Source: Hypericum androsaemum
Taxonomy: Eukaryota > Streptophyta > Magnoliopsida > Malpighiales > Hypericaceae
Direction of reading: 5' to 3'
Assembly: GCA_963995505.1 (NCBI GenBank)
Contig: OZ023199.1
Span: 10,151,373 to 10,215,372 of the forward strand
DNA length: 64,000 bases
This document shows positions 24,195 to 36,394 of the stretch, one piece after another. The notes below the pieces were generated by a model that was not told the origin of the DNA, made no database searches, and saw only the letters and a list, made by a program, of their open reading frames with translations. The position numbers and the translations under genes are program-made. Position 1 is the first letter of the stretch; every line of letters begins with the position of its first letter.

Positions 24195-25493
24195 TCACCA
24201 GGTATAGGAATATCACTGTACCAAATATTCTAGCGATAATATTAATCCATCTCAATGAAGAAATTGATTAATATTATCGGTGCATCTGTGAACTTTTTTG
24301 CTGGCTCCTAACTCTTGGTCGCTGGTTCTATTTTTGAACTTGTTTTGGAGGGGAAACGTGGAATTTGCACGTTTAGGTTAGGTGGAAAGATGTAAAATAA
24401 AGGAAAGAAACACAATGCGATGGTGGTCCTGCCCGGAACGATCATGTCATGTTTTCACCAAGATCAACTAAGAGCAAGTTTTAGCTTAATTGAAAGTTTG
24501 AGTTTTAAATTTTATCATTATTGTTTATCACGTCCAACTCGGTCGTAGATTATTTGGGAAAACTCAGTATTTGGTGGCATGTAGTTTGGACCGAAAAAGA
24601 ATGTAAAATAACGGAAACAATTGTTGTTATAAAAAATACAATTCGACCGGTCTGATTACGACATGACATTAAAGATGAGTCATTTTTATACGAAACTCGA
24701 AGGGTACTTGGACAGGGGATCTATGTCATTTTCTATCGGTCCAACTAGTCGGATTGGTCGTTCCACATAAAACTCACCAAATTTTATTTTATTTTATAAA
24801 TATAAATTCTAGAATTTTGTTAGATTATAAGTGAATAAATTAGGATTTTGGTACTTATAAATGATAAACTTTATAACAAAATTAGAGTATATCTAAAATT
24901 ATTTATATTTTAACGCTAAATATAATTAATAATAGAATAATTAAGAAAAATTAAATCCGACTGATAATCCAACCGATTGAATAAATCAAACGAGGGGTGG
25001 AAGAAAATGTGAATACCCCAGGTCTGTTGTTTTTTAAAACATTGAAAGAACACATTGGCGTCTTGCTAGGTACATTATTGACGATCTAGGTCGGCTTCGG
25101 TGTATTTATGCGTACGTGCATTATCCATGGTGCTCTCTGTAAACCTCGGAAGAAATTATTGACGAGGCATTAATTAGTGGAAGATGTGATAATGTTTGGA
25201 CTCCGAGGGCTGCGTATCATCTGTTGGAACTCTGGCGATTCGTAAGAAAAAGTACGAAGATTGTTTCAAAGTTAATTGATCTCGTAGTCCTAAATTAGAT
25301 TATTAGACAACACTGTTTTAATGCGCGCGAATTTGGGTTCTTCATTTGGGAACTTGTTGGAGTTGTTTCAAGACGAATGTTGTGTAAGTTGATTTTTTTT
25401 TAAATATATAAATTTTACTAATAACAAGTCATGCGACATTTACAATAGTCAATTTAAGTTGATTTTTGGGGTAGTCTTGTGGTCTTTTTGCAG
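24195..25493. other. Intergenic sequence
   Basis: No recognisable gene. Parts between 24600 and 25000 are AT-rich. Confidence 0.5.
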
Positions 25494-25629
25494 TGTCTTG
25501 GGGCACGAGATCTCGCTCGCCTGCGGTTGATCCGATGGCTCTGGAGGATGATTGGTTGAAGCAGCTTTTGTCAATAATGGAGGTGCAAGACTACGCTTCT
25601 CGTGTGGAGCGAAGATTTCGTTACGTAAG
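25494..25629 (+). pseudogene. Possible isolated exon of an unrecognised gene
   Basis: A GC-richer stretch is bounded by an acceptor-like TTTTTGCAG and a donor-like AAG|GTAAAG. One frame reads MALEDDWLKQLLSIMEVQDY from about 25534 without a stop. I do not recognise the protein. No partner exons were found, so it may be a captured or orphaned exon. Confidence 0.25.
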
Positions 25630-26283
25630 GTAAAGATTAAACCTCCATTCTTGCATTCAGTTGATCAAGCCGCCCCGCCTTCCGTTGTCGATCCTGTGAT
25701 TCCGAAGGTTAATGATGATGCGCGAACTGAGGAGCAAGCGACTGAGGCATTGAACACCGCCTTGCAAGTGGGTCTTTCATTCAGAACCCAGATAATGTCT
25801 TCGAGGAATATTCAACGAGCAGAACCCACGAAAAAAACTTACTTGATTAGAACCCATACCCACAAACGAATGTCCGCAGAGAGTATAAGCAAAAACCCAT
25901 ACCATACCCATAGCATACTTGTTTAGAAATCTAATAACCACAATTAAACAAGCAAGTAAGGTTTGACGCACCAACAGAACAAACGAACCCAGCACTCGGT
26001 GGAAAGAGAGAGTGGCAGGTCGCACCGTCGCGGGCGTAGTCTAGGGCCTCCATGCGGCCGTCGCCTGTCGGTGGGAAGAGAGGTTTTGTTTTTCCCCAAT
26101 GGGTAGAGATCCGAAGAGGAGTCAAGAGGGTAGATATCAGATCTTTTAATTTGGGATTTAGGGTTATTAATTGGGTTAATTAAAAATTGGATATTAGGTA
26201 CTTGTGTTTTTGTTTGTGCGAGGGAGAGAGAAGGGTTCATTGTTCTGTTCGAAAGCGTTTCCTCCTAAGTACCCTTTTTAGTG

Positions 26284-26477
26284 TAGAGATGGAAAATTAC
26301 GGTTCGGTCCGGGTCTTTCCAGTTCTGTGCAGAAAGACCCGGACCCGAACCGAAAACTGAATTCCTTGGATTTGTAGGACCGGACTGGACCGTTTTTTCA
26401 TTTGGTTCGGTCTGGTCCGGTTTTTACGGTCCAGTTTGGTTCGGTTTGATAATTTTCGGTTTATTTGCTCACCCCTA
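26284..26477. mobile_element. hAT-like MITE of the GGGTGAGCAAA type
   Basis: The ends are TAGAGATGGAAAA on the left and, reversed, TAGGGGTGAGCAAA on the right. The interior is made of GGTTCGGTCCGG-type repeats and their complement, a composition common in plant hAT-type MITEs. No clean 8-bp duplication was found. Confidence 0.55.
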
Positions 26478-26894
26478 GTCCCCCTGAATCCAAATCCAAC
26501 TATTTATGAACGGAGAATTTTTTATTAGACGCTTTATATATCAAAATATTTTTACTCTTTATAATTCTATTAGAAAATTATAAAAAAATATGGAATCTTC
26601 ATACTCTACTAGATCTTCTATTATATTCTATAATGTACACATATACCCTTACGAGAATGAAAGTATGCCCTCGATGGAGGAAGACAGGAAATTAATTGCT
26701 GCATTTAAGATCAGAGCCCAACAAGAACAATAGATTAGAACTTGTATCCAAAGGTTTCTTGGGCCCAAAATGCCGGGTACTATTTGCTGAAGGGAAGGTA
26801 TGGGTAAAATTTTTTGCCTAATTTATTTTCTCTTATTATTTTTTGTGACCCGATTAACGACAGACGTTTTTTAGAAGGAGACTTTTCAATAAAA

Positions 26895-28010
26895 GAGAAA
26901 AAATTCAGAAGTTCCTAAATTTTAAAATAATGTACCGAAATGTCTTGTCTTTATTAAAATAGTACTTGAGTTTAAAGAAATTGAATTAGTTAGTTCCTCT
27001 CGTCAATTTATTTAACAAATTTAATTAAATTACAACATGAGATTGCAAAAATACCCTTAATAATTACCCCAACCCAACCCACGGCAAAAGATGTGAACCC
27101 TTGGGTCTAAACTCATCATCTTCACTACTAAAATGGTTGTTCTCAAATGTTTCCACATTTGTGAACTCATCATGCTCAAGAAAATGGACTTTCAAATTCA
27201 GGTTCTTAAAAAAAATCGTACAACATATTTTCCGAGTATCTATTCACCAAATTAGATTCTTCAATAAAAAGAACCACGGTTGCATCATAGAAGTATAAAA
27301 TTTACTAATTGAAAAAGACGCATTCGATACAAATGTTGGTCATGAACTTGTACAAGAAAAAATAAAAAACTCAACGCAATAAAATTGGTACTCTCAGTGT
27401 CGCACAAGAAGAATTCAACACAAGGAGAATTCCGTAACTGTTGGGCACACACGCTAGCTTGGCCAAATTAAAACCAATTCTGTAACGCTGGACAAGAAAA
27501 TTATCGACAGCACCGCCACACAAAATACAAACATAATAAGTAAATAAATCAAATCTATCCTTATTCCATAAAATTGATACCTCTCGGTGTTGAATTCTAA
27601 CAGGTATTTGACTTGATCGTTGATGACCTGTCTTATCTTGTTTTCTATCACTACTTACAATAGATTAGGGTTCTTTGTTTAAAAAGGGTGTTCTATTTTG
27701 GGTTTAGGATTTTTCTATAGTGATTTAGGTTATTTTTGTTTGATGAAGAAGTTGTTGTTTCATATATTTAGGTTTTTCATTCAAACGTTGTCATTCATGA
27801 CTTATTATGGGTTCACATCTTTTACCCTGGGTTAGGTTGGGGTAATTATTAAGAATATTTTGATAATTTTATATTGTAGTTTAATAGAATTTGTTAAATA
27901 AATTGATGAGAGAGAGTAACTAGTTCAATTTCTTAAAACTCAAACACTATTTTATCAAGGACATAAATTTTCAGTACATTATTTTAAAACTTAACGGTGA
28001 GTTTTTTCCC
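26895..28010. mobile_element. Long-TIR element C
   Basis: 26895-27110 is inverted at 28010-27800. Shared segments include GAAATTGAA(T/C)TAGTTA, TCAATTTATTTAACAAATT, TTAATAATTACCCCAACC and AAAAGATGTGAACCC. The central 700 bp holds no recognised gene. The element is of the same general build as elements B, E and F. Confidence 0.8.
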
Positions 28011-28539
28011 TAAATTTTTTGATTGCGCAAGACTTGAGCGAAGATATTCTTCAGAAAATCAATCTCGCCTATTCCTGTTCTCCTTTTATTTTATGAAGAG
28101 TTCCGTTGTACATGTGTCGGCGACCCTGACTTACAGTCGTAATTAGTAAAGTTGCTGGTATAAAATAAAATTAAAACCGAAAATGTCAACTTTTATTAAA
28201 ACTTGCATAAAACAGAAGATATTAGAGAAGTCTTCTTCCTCTCCTGCTCCACTGTTGCATAGAAAAAACGCAATTAAAAGAATCAGGTCTAGTCAGCATA
28301 ATTTTTTTTAAATCACCACTCATATTCATTATTCGCAAGGCTAAATGTACCACGACTTATTATATCATTGCTAGAAAATGGAAAATATAGAAAAATCTTT
28401 TGAAATAATCTGAACGCGGATAAATGACCAAAATAATCTCAAGAGAAAACTGTTACAATGATTCTGAACACAGTATCTAAAAGAAGAAAATAATATTAAA
28501 AATTAGGGATAATTACCCAGACTCATGGTGTTAGTATAT

Positions 28540-28626
28540 TGGCCTCTCACTCCTGTCTTTCGACAATCGATTAAAAATTCTCCGAAGTTTGATTTTATTA
28601 TACTCTTAGGCCCCTCGCTGACGTCA

Positions 28627-28684
<58 letters not shown>

Positions 28685-28860
28685 CATGGAAGTGACAAAA
28701 ATACCCTTAAAAACAAAAAAAATTACCTTCTTCAACCTCTAGATCTCACTATGAACACCAAAAACTAAATCCATAAATCAAAATCCACGAAGAGAGAGAA
28801 AATACACGAACTAATCTTTCCTAAAAGATCAAGGAAGTTAAGCGGTTGTAATTGGTGACA
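28540..28860. repeat. Half of a TIR-type element with a (TA)25 tract
   Basis: The stretch resembles one arm of elements E and F. It has a (C/T)TC(T/A)TAGGCCCCTCGCTGACGTCAGC-like part, then (TA)25 at 28631-28680, then AAAATACCCTTAAAAAC and CTTCTTCAACCTCTAGAT. The opposite arm was not found. The 12-bp palindrome GCTGACGTCAGC lies at 28618-28629, directly before the TA run. Confidence 0.5.
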
Positions 28861-29778
28861 CTAAGAAAAGACGAAATAAGTCAACTTGGCACCTGGGTTA
28901 GTCAAATTAATAAATACTCTTCTAATAAGTAATTAACAATACCAAATTATAAAAATATAAACTTGAAACATCTTAATTAAAACAACAACTAATGAATCTC
29001 TTTGCGATAAAAGAGTCGGACTACTACTGAGAAAATTGTGCAAGCCCACCACCGTCTGGGCCTTAATGGTGGCAGATTCAGGCCCAAGTCGTTCTTCATG
29101 CCTCTTCTATACCTCTGCTTTAAATTAGGAAGACATTTCCACCGGAAAAAAAATTAGGAAGAGACATGTTATCTCCATGTACCATATTATTTAACTAAAA
29201 CATGCCTCTGCCTGGAAGGAATTAGAAAGTTTTTAATTACCAGAAGATTAAGAAGCAAACCTGAAGATGGCTCTTAGCAAGGAGATGGTTATTCCTTCCT
29301 CTGCAATATCCAAGAACTGAAACACGAGGACACAAAAGCAAGGTCTTTACAACCAAGACTAGGAACACAGCGGGAAAACAATTCAAGGAAAAGAAATCGG
29401 AAAGGACTCACTATATCTTGGTCACCAACTCACTCAGTTCGCATGAAGAACGCAATGGCGCAGCTCGGATTTCCATCCGAAGCCAGCCTCTTCTAGCGCA
29501 TAATCTCATCTTCTAGGAAAGATGGGCAATTTTGATCAACCGCATTGCTTCCCGATGCTTCCAGCTCGGGATCCACAAAACCTCGTATGACGATGCGTAC
29601 AAGTTGGAGCCTAAACTTCCTTGATCTTCTTCCAGGGTTAAGCAACAGCCAGCAAAAACACAGCAACAACCAACACCACTAAACCACGCTGCTTAACCCA
29701 CAGAAGACGTGCTTGGCGGAAGTATCAAGCAATATATCAACGAAGGAACAAGATTCTTCTTCTCTCCTCGTAGAATAA
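28861..29778. other. Intergenic, 3' flank of the PPR gene
   Basis: No gene was recognised. The part from about 29240 to 29778 has mixed composition and may include the 3' UTR of the PPR gene. Confidence 0.4.
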
Positions 29779-32088
29779 CTACCAATAGTCACCGCAAGAA
29801 CATAGACCCCCTTTGAAATGGTGGAAGCGTTTACGGTCCCTGACTATGAACACCCTGTCGTAGATCTTCGACAAGAGCTTTGTCGCCGAATGACAGTCAT
29901 CGCATATCCGCAAGTTCTTAACAACTCGAATAGGAGTACCAGGCGCTGTACTAATAAGACCAAGAGCCATAGCCAACTTCTCACTATGATAACTTACTGC
30001 AGTTTCTTTCTCTTCCTCGTCAATGTTGTGCAACACTACTGCGGTGTTTGGCCTATACCCTGCTTTTTCTAGCTTGTCTCTCATTTCAGCCAGCTTTTCG
30101 TAGATTTTCATAAACTGCGGGTGTGTGGCATCTCCCATGACGAATTGATGTATCGAGCTGTTGAGTTCTATAGAGCTGAGACCTGGTTTTTTCTTCATCC
30201 CAGTGTCTTTCATAGCTTTTCTCAGACCAGCAACATCATCCCATCTATTAGCAGCAGCATATATATTTGTCATGAGAACGCTATACCCCAAACTCCCGGG
30301 TTCTAGTGCAAGAATCTCTCTCGCTGCTAATTCTGCCAACTCGGGGTTTTTGTGAATCTTGCAGGCGGCAAGGAAAGCGCCCCATACGGAGACATTCGGC
30401 TTTATTGGCATGGTGCTGATAATTTCATGTGCCTCATCAAGCATCCCAGCTCGTCCAAGAAGATCCACCATACAACCATAGTGCTCTATTTTGGGAACTA
30501 AGCCATACAGATCGACCATTTTCCGAAAATGCCTTTTACCTTGTACTACCAAGCCAGCATGAGCACAAGCATGCAAGACCCCAATGAACGTGATATCATT
30601 TGGTTTTACTCTCTGTCTCTCCATCTCTGCAAAGAGATCCAGTGCTTCAACACCGAACCCGTGCATTCCAAATCCATTGATCGTGGCATTCCACATGCTG
30701 GTGTCTCGATATGTTGATTCGCTAAACAGTTTCCGCGCCTCAACGATATCACCACACTTGGCATGCATATCTAACAATGCAGTTCTCAGCACCAAATCTA
30801 GTTCAATACCTTCCTTGTCGATATAAGCATGGAGCCATTTACCTTTGTCAAGAGCTCCGTCTTCTGCACAAAGCAGAAGAAGGCTCACCATTGTCATTGC
30901 ATTTGGTCTCACCCCGCAGTTCCTCATCAGGGCAAAGAGATCGAAAGCCTGACGAGAACAACTGGCTTGTGCATAAGCTGAAATCATAGCAGTCCATGTC
31001 ATTACATCCTTGTTCTTTATGCTATCAAAGAGGCACCTAGCTACCACCATCTCACCGCATTTTCCATACATGTCAACCAGAGCGGTTTCAAGAGCCAACG
31101 ACATCACGAAGCCATTCCTCAAAAGAAACGCATGCAGTCGCTTGCCTAACCCAAGGGCCCGAGAAAAGCCGCACGCGATAACCAAACTTAACACGGTAAT
31201 CTCATTTGGACAAACACCTTCTCGAATCATTTCAACGAAAAGCCGTTCACCCTCTTCTGCAGAACCGCACCTAACGTAGCCTGCAACAATGGAACTCCAC
31301 GAAACAACACATCTCGAGCTCATCCCATCGAAAAGCTTTCTTACGTAACCCACATTCCCGCACTTGGCATACATATCAATCAAGCAAGTGACCACCCGCG
31401 CGCTCATTTTCTCCTCGACCGTATTCCTAACAACATACGCATGGACTCCCTTCCCCAATTCCGCATCCTGAAAGTCCGCGACGAGATTAATCACGCTGAC
31501 CATCCCGGCCTCGCTAACCTTCACATTCAACAATCCCATATCCCTTACAAGTCCCAACCCCTCACCAAACAATCTACTCTTTCCATACCCCCTAATCATA
31601 GTACTCCAAGAAACAGCATCTCTCTCGGGCATATCATCAAACACCATCCGGGCGGAACCCACGCACCCGCATTCCGCGTACATCTGGATCAGCGCGTTAG
31701 GCACAAAGACGTCGTTGACCAACCCGCTCTTAACAGCGAAACCATGAATCTCCTTCCCCAACCGGGTCATCGCTACCTGGCCGCACGCCTTAAGAACGGA
31801 CGGGATAGTGAAGCTGTCGACTCCGGTCCCCGATCGCCTCATGTAAGCGTATATACTCAGGGCGGATTCGGGGTGGTTGTTCCTCGTGTAGGCAGTTATG
31901 AGACTGTTATACTGCGCTTCGACACTCGTTTTCGAGTCGAGCGGAAGGGACTTGGCCTTGATCATGTGGGCATGTGCTTGCTTGGTCCGGTCAAGGGAAA
32001 CCAACAACAGAGGTTTAGTAGCAATGTGGTGTTGGAGAGTGGCCAGTGGGAGCGCATTATGCTTCCCATTGACTAGGCACATTTCCAT
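29779..32088 (-). CDS. DYW-class pentatricopeptide repeat protein
   Basis: A single open frame of 769 residues encodes a PLS-class PPR protein. Degenerate 31-36-residue repeats run from about residue 58 to 560 (for example [40 protein letters not shown] and [20 protein letters not shown]). An E/E+ region follows ([20 protein letters not shown]), then a DYW deaminase domain of about 95 residues. The domain has YHSEKLA (HxE), CDDCH and the terminal sequence CSCGDYW. Such proteins act in mitochondria or plastids, where the PPR tract binds one RNA site and the DYW domain deaminates C to U. Absence of introns is usual for the family. It is transcribed divergently from the gene at 32714. I cannot name the orthologue or its editing site. 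Confidence 0.95.
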   Translation of the reverse strand: MEMCLVNGKHNALPLATLQHHIATKPLLLVSLDRTKQAHAHMIKAKSLPLDSKTSVEAQYNSLITAYTRNNHPESALSIYAYMRRSGTGVDSFTIPSVLKACGQVAMTRLGKEIHGFAVKSGLVNDVFVPNALIQMYAECGCVGSARMVFDDMPERDAVSWSTMIRGYGKSRLFGEGLGLVRDMGLLNVKVSEAGMVSVINLVADFQDAELGKGVHAYVVRNTVEEKMSARVVTCLIDMYAKCGNVGYVRKLFDGMSSRCVVSWSSIVAGYVRCGSAEEGERLFVEMIREGVCPNEITVLSLVIACGFSRALGLGKRLHAFLLRNGFVMSLALETALVDMYGKCGEMVVARCLFDSIKNKDVMTWTAMISAYAQASCSRQAFDLFALMRNCGVRPNAMTMVSLLLLCAEDGALDKGKWLHAYIDKEGIELDLVLRTALLDMHAKCGDIVEARKLFSESTYRDTSMWNATINGFGMHGFGVEALDLFAEMERQRVKPNDITFIGVLHACAHAGLVVQGKRHFRKMVDLYGLVPKIEHYGCMVDLLGRAGMLDEAHEIISTMPIKPNVSVWGAFLAACKIHKNPELAELAAREILALEPGSLGYSVLMTNIYAAANRWDDVAGLRKAMKDTGMKKKPGLSSIELNSSIHQFVMGDATHPQFMKIYEKLAEMRDKLEKAGYRPNTAVVLHNIDEEEKETAVSYHSEKLAMALGLISTAPGTPIRVVKNLRICDDCHSATKLLSKIYDRVFIVRDRKRFHHFKGGLCSCGDYW

Positions 32089-32534
32089 TACGCTTCCCCT
32101 AATTTATTCGTTCCGTTCCATCCGACACGTGCTCGACCCTAAATTAGTTCGTTCCGTATAGCAGCAATGAATCAAATCTCGAAAGAAACACACCAACGAA
32201 AAAAGTGGACAGCTCCAACCACAGCCAACAGCGAAACGGCGCCGTTATTGGAGGATTAGGTGAGGAATGGGCACAATTGTCCTTTCGAGAAAGACTGAAG
32301 GGTAAAAACGGAAATTAAGAAAATAAAAACACCGCCTTTTAAGTTGTTGCCCTTCCATTTCGTCGAACGGTTAGAGGGTTTCTTCCTTTGCTCTACATTG
32401 TTCTTCTCCAGGTCTCCCAGTCCTCTTCTTCCTTCCCGGCGCGGCCGAGCCGTTATCGGCGGCGGTTTTCTAGGGTTTGGTTGCTTTGCTTTCTCCGCGG
32501 AGGATCGCGGCGGTTGGGGTTAGGGTTTATCGCG
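32089..32534. promoter_or_regulatory. Shared divergent promoter and 5' leader
   Basis: This is the space between the PPR start (32088, minus) and the leader of the next gene (plus). It carries two telobox-like TAGGGTTT motifs on the plus strand (about 32472 and 32520), common in leaders of housekeeping plant genes. Confidence 0.5.
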
Positions 32535-32698
32535 GTGAGTTCCCATCTCTTCGAATTTATAAGGCTCTGTTTGTTTCGCTAGTTCCCGGGATCAAACAAA
32601 CGTGGAAAAATGCGAAAGAAGGCTTTTTTTTTCCCGTAGTCAAACAAACAGAGCCTAAAGTCGATTTGGTGCCCTATTGCTTGACCAATTGATTGCAG
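32535..32698 (+). other. Putative 5' UTR intron
   Basis: It begins GTGAGTTCCC after GCG and ends GATTGCAG, 15 nt before the start codon at 32714. It contains the MITE at 32563-32655, so part of the intron is transposon-derived. Confidence 0.6.
32563..32655. mobile_element. Tourist-like MITE in a 5' UTR intron
   Basis: The TIRs are GGCTCTGTTTGTTT and, reversed, AAACAAACAGAGCC. The 93-bp element is flanked by TAA on both sides (32560-32562 and 32656-32658), the 3-bp duplication typical of PIF/Harbinger elements. A related left part (GGCTCCGTTCGTCTG...CAAACAAACATCGAAAAATG) lies at about 44368-44425. Confidence 0.75.
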
Positions 32699-32713
32699 AA
32701 AGAGAGGGAGAGA

Positions 32714-34463
32714 ATGGGAGGGAATCTGTTCGAGGGACTACCGCCTCCGTCCCGCCCGGAGGAGATAGGGAAGAAGGAAGAAGAAGCGCCTCCTCCTCCT
32801 CCTCGGCCGGCTTTAAAGAGCGCCTTGAAGAGATCAAAACCCGTCGAACCTGACATTCCGACTGCTATCCAGGATTCTGATTCCGGTGGTGCTGGAAAGA
32901 AGTTGAGGTTTAAGACTACAACCGATGCTTCGGAGCAACAGGTGATAGAGGCAATGCAGAAGATCTCGTCGCATATCAAGAACTTATCGAAGTTTTCCAA
33001 GGCTTCAAAGCTGGTCGTACAGCTGGTTCAGGGTGGGAGTGTAAAGCCGGGAACCAGTGACCACTTCTTTGCCGTACTTGAAGCTGCGATGTCAACCCCG
33101 ACTTCGTGTAACGTTGCTTCTGTTCGGTCTGATTATCATGCATTGTTCTCGGTTGTGCAGGATGCTGCTGAAGTAAGTATGCAGCTCGGATTGCTTGTCG
33201 TTGGAAGTTATATTTTGAGTGTCTCACCCAAATCTTGTGTTTTCCTGCAGTGCTTTGACAACAAGCAGAAGCTTCAGTTGGATGTATGGACAATTAGAGC
33301 AGTTGTAGCAAATGACTTGTTTACAGATGACAGCTTCTTGGTACGATCGTTTTGCCGTTGCTTGATTTCTAATCTGGGTTGAAGACAACCATACTTTCGA
33401 GTCGGTAGTGGATTTTCTTTGTCTTCTATTTTTTGTAATGTCATTTGGTTTTCACTAATATGTGCGTTTGTTGACATTATACAGTTTTCCAAAACGGCTA
33501 AAACGGTAAGAGACACCATTAATAATCTTCCAGTTGCGACTGAGGATGATGACACTGAGGAAGCTGCAGCACTAAAAGATGAGAAAGTGGAAACCCTTGA
33601 AGACAGTGAGAAGAAGCAAGATGAAGCGCTGGCCGAAAGACACCAGGCTGAGTCCGATCCATTTGGCCTTGATGCTCTTATTCCAAGCAATGTGAAGAAA
33701 GAAGAGAGGTCGAAGTCGAAGAAAGATGCAACCTCAAAAATGAGAAAGGAAGAAGAAGAGACCAGAGGTTTCCTTAGGTCGAAAAGGGAAGCTTTGATAA
33801 GTTGTTTGGAGATTGCAGCAAGGCGATACAAGAACCCCTGGTAAGAGCCTTTGTGCACAAAAAGTTGTCAATTTATGTGCATTTGGTTCTTACATAGGAA
33901 TCATAAAGGCAATCATGGGATGGAAATGCCAACGGGCATTAGCAGAATGAGAAAATTTTGAAAATTACGGGACTTTTTTGGTTTGTTGGAAGTAGCTGTT
34001 GGGATAGACAGATAGTGCTGAAGGTTGTTAGGATTACCACATCGCTAGTCGCGAGTGTGGTGATCTTGTTCCACCTACTTTGTTTGAAGGGGCGTGATAG
34101 AATTACCTAGTTGCGAGAACCACTTTTTTAGGAGATTAAATCCAAACTGATTTTGATGGTATTGTAGGCTGAAATCAAGAATTAACCCATCTTTTCAGGT
34201 GTCAAACTGTAATCGACATTCTGGTAAAGCACGCCTACGACAATGTCACGAGGTTCACGTGTAAACAAAGGGAGGCCATTGGGAAGCTCTGGGATTCGAT
34301 CCGGGAGCAGCAGGCCCGCAGGAAGCAGGGGAAGTCTATTAACGGGAAGCTCGACGTCACAGCTTTCGAGTGGCTTCAAGAGAAATACTCCACCGAGAAA
34401 ATCAGCATCAGGCGCGCAGTCGGTGGAAGTGGAGACCGTCGCGCCCAACAGTGGCTAGGTTGA
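32714..34463 (+). CDS. Conserved plant protein of unknown function, four exons
   Basis: The exons are 32714-33172, 33251-33340, 33485-33840 and 34199-34463, with GT/AG borders that keep frame. The product has 389 residues. The N-terminus is proline-rich with KSALKRSK. A globular part follows (KKLRFKTTTDASEQQVIEAM, then KLVVQLVQGGSVKPGTSDHF). The third exon encodes an acidic then lysine-rich linker (ERSKSKKD, MRKEEEE) that could be a nuclear-localisation segment. The C-terminal region is alpha-helical (CLEIAARRYKNPWCQTVIDI, then AIGKLWDSIREQQARRK) and ends RRAQQWLG. I recognise it as a type widespread in plants but know no function. Teloboxes and a leader intron suggest constitutive expression. 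Confidence 0.85.
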
Positions 34464-35793
34464 ATCTCCCCTATGTTCTCATGATACGGTTGTTGTATGT
34501 CAAGTGATCTCGGGAAGAAGTGAAGTTGGTGGACTAAGCTCCGGTTCATCTTGGTAATTGGCGCCATAGCCTTGGGAGATATGTCTTATGTCTAGCATCG
34601 GGACACGTTCAGGTTTTTGCTTTTGTGATTAGACATACTAACCTTACATTAATTGACCTAATTTGTGATCTTATATGATGTTTTTAGGAAATATGATGTG
34701 GCACTAGCGTGGATAACATGTAAATGTCAACTGGACAAAATTTGTGATCTTATATGATGTTTCGAAACTTCCGTTACCGAAGTGAAAAAATAAATCACGT
34801 GATACTTAAGTAAAAAAAGCGTGAAATTACATGGTACTTAAGTGAAGTTATCCTATATTTTAATCTATTTGAGTCGAACCTAGATTATGGCAAAACTTTA
34901 TCGGATAGATCATCCAAGTTCAGGTTTATAAGCAATGGTAAGACTCGCTTTCGTTATGGTTCTGGTAGATTTTCTTAACCAAATCTCTACCTCAAAAATT
35001 GCTTTGCATTATGATCTTTACCAAACGATAATTATTTAAATGTGCATATCGCTACAAAAGTCAAAGGATAGAAAGGTCAGATTTTATTACAATTACTTGA
35101 AATACATTTAGCTGACATCTTTTTTAGATTGGGTACCATGTTAACCATTTCTCAAGTCTGCCAATTAGTTAACCATTTTGTTAATGGCATATGGTAAATA
35201 TGCCAAATTTTCACCGTAAACAAGGGGATAATTAGAAGGAAAGAACTTGCATAAGTACGTCTATTTTATGTCTTTCAATTTAAACATAGCTTTGATTCAC
35301 GCTCCATGGTAAAAGGAAAAAATTATCATTAAAAAAAATGAAGTTTTTTTTCTCTAAAGAAATGTGTTGACAAAGAATAAGATGTGTAGAACCGTTTAAC
35401 GAGATAATACTTTTTTAACTTTTTTAATATGGAAAATATCTAAATCGGATATTTGTAGATATCTTTTTAGACGTATTTATCAAGGTCAAAATAGGTATTT
35501 ATTTTTCATGTTCTTCAAAATAAATAAAAATGGATATCTTTGACGACAGAATCGGATATGAAAGTAAGAAAATAAGATTTCGAATTCGATTCATTGATTC
35601 GTACTAGGATGAGTGAGATGTCCCAGCAATTGTTTGTTTGGGTTATAATACAAGGTATCCGGATAAACTTCAAAACATAAAAAGAGGAGCAGTTGCACCA
35701 TTTCATATGGCACTTTCCTTTTGAACATTATTGTCACTGGACATTGTTACCAAATTTTTACTTCATGATTCAGACCGAACTTCCGTTAGGAGA
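34464..35793. repeat. Intergenic with a terminal fragment of the element-B family
   Basis: AATTTGTGATCTTATATGAT occurs twice, 80 bp apart (34658 and 34738). After the second copy comes AAAAAAAGCGTGAAATTACA and TGGTACTTAAGTGAA (about 34807-34842), the same end sequence as the right end of TIR element B. The rest is AT-rich with no gene seen. Confidence 0.55.
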
Positions 35794-36288
35794 TCATTCA
35801 TCCTTCCCGGCCACGGCCTCCTTCAGCTTCTGCGCGTTCTCCTTGGCCGAGTCCCACGCGCCCACCGCCGCCTCCTTCGCCTTCTCCCCAACCTGCCCCG
35901 CCGTCTCCGCTACGCTATTACTACCATCCTTGGCCTTCTCCGCCGCAAAATCCGCGTACTCCTTCGCCTTCTCCTTGGCACTCTCCGCAGTCTCTGAGGC
36001 CATTCCTTTGGCCTTCTCCGTCGTCTCCCCCGCCCACCCGGCCGCCCCGTCCTTCGCCTCCCCGGCCTTCGCCTTCGCCTCCTCGGCCTTCTCTACCGTT
36101 GCGTCAATTCCCTCGGCCGCCATCTCCTTGGCTCGTTCTGCCCCATCATTTTTGGCGGCTAAGGTGAAGCTAGCCCGGGAGGCCTTGAGCTTGAGGAACA
36201 CGGGAGGAGGAGGAGGAGGAGTTGAACGAGAGGGGAAGGCCCCGGAGAGCATAGAGACGGGGGCTTTGGTCATGGAAATGGAAGCCAT
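35794..36288 (-). CDS. LEA-type protein, probably plastid-targeted
   Basis: The 164-residue product starts MASISMTKAPVSMLSGAFPS, a serine-rich, acid-poor plastid-transit-like N-terminus with a proline run. From about residue 45 it is a hydrophilic, alanine/lysine/glutamate-rich helix of 11-residue type (AKEMAAEGIDATVEKAEEAK, TTEKAKGMASETAESAKEKA and VGEKAKEAAVGAWDSAKENA). This is the pattern of group 3/4 late-embryogenesis-abundant proteins, which protect membranes and enzymes during drying. The start at 36288 is preferred over the upstream in-frame ATG at 36405 because it gives the transit-like N-terminus. A G-box lies about 165 nt upstream. Plastid import is inferred. Confidence 0.85.
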   Translation of the reverse strand: MASISMTKAPVSMLSGAFPSRSTPPPPPPVFLKLKASRASFTLAAKNDGAERAKEMAAEGIDATVEKAEEAKAKAGEAKDGAAGWAGETTEKAKGMASETAESAKEKAKEYADFAAEKAKDGSNSVAETAGQVGEKAKEAAVGAWDSAKENAQKLKEAVAGKDE

Positions 36289-36394
36289 TGTTGCCTTTTT
36301 TGGGAAGTAGTTTGTTTGTGAGGTGTGTAAGAAGTTTGGGGGGCTTCGGTTATAAATAGGCGAAGGGAAGAAGAAGAAGGTGGTGGCGACTTGT

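Noticed and set aside
31441..32161. Plus-strand open frames of up to 211 residues opposite the PPR gene
   Set aside because: They are antisense shadows of the PPR coding sequence. The minus-strand frame has full PPR and DYW motifs.
35693..36310. Plus-strand 205-residue A/S/F-rich frame opposite the LEA gene
   Set aside because: It is the antisense of the repetitive LEA coding region.
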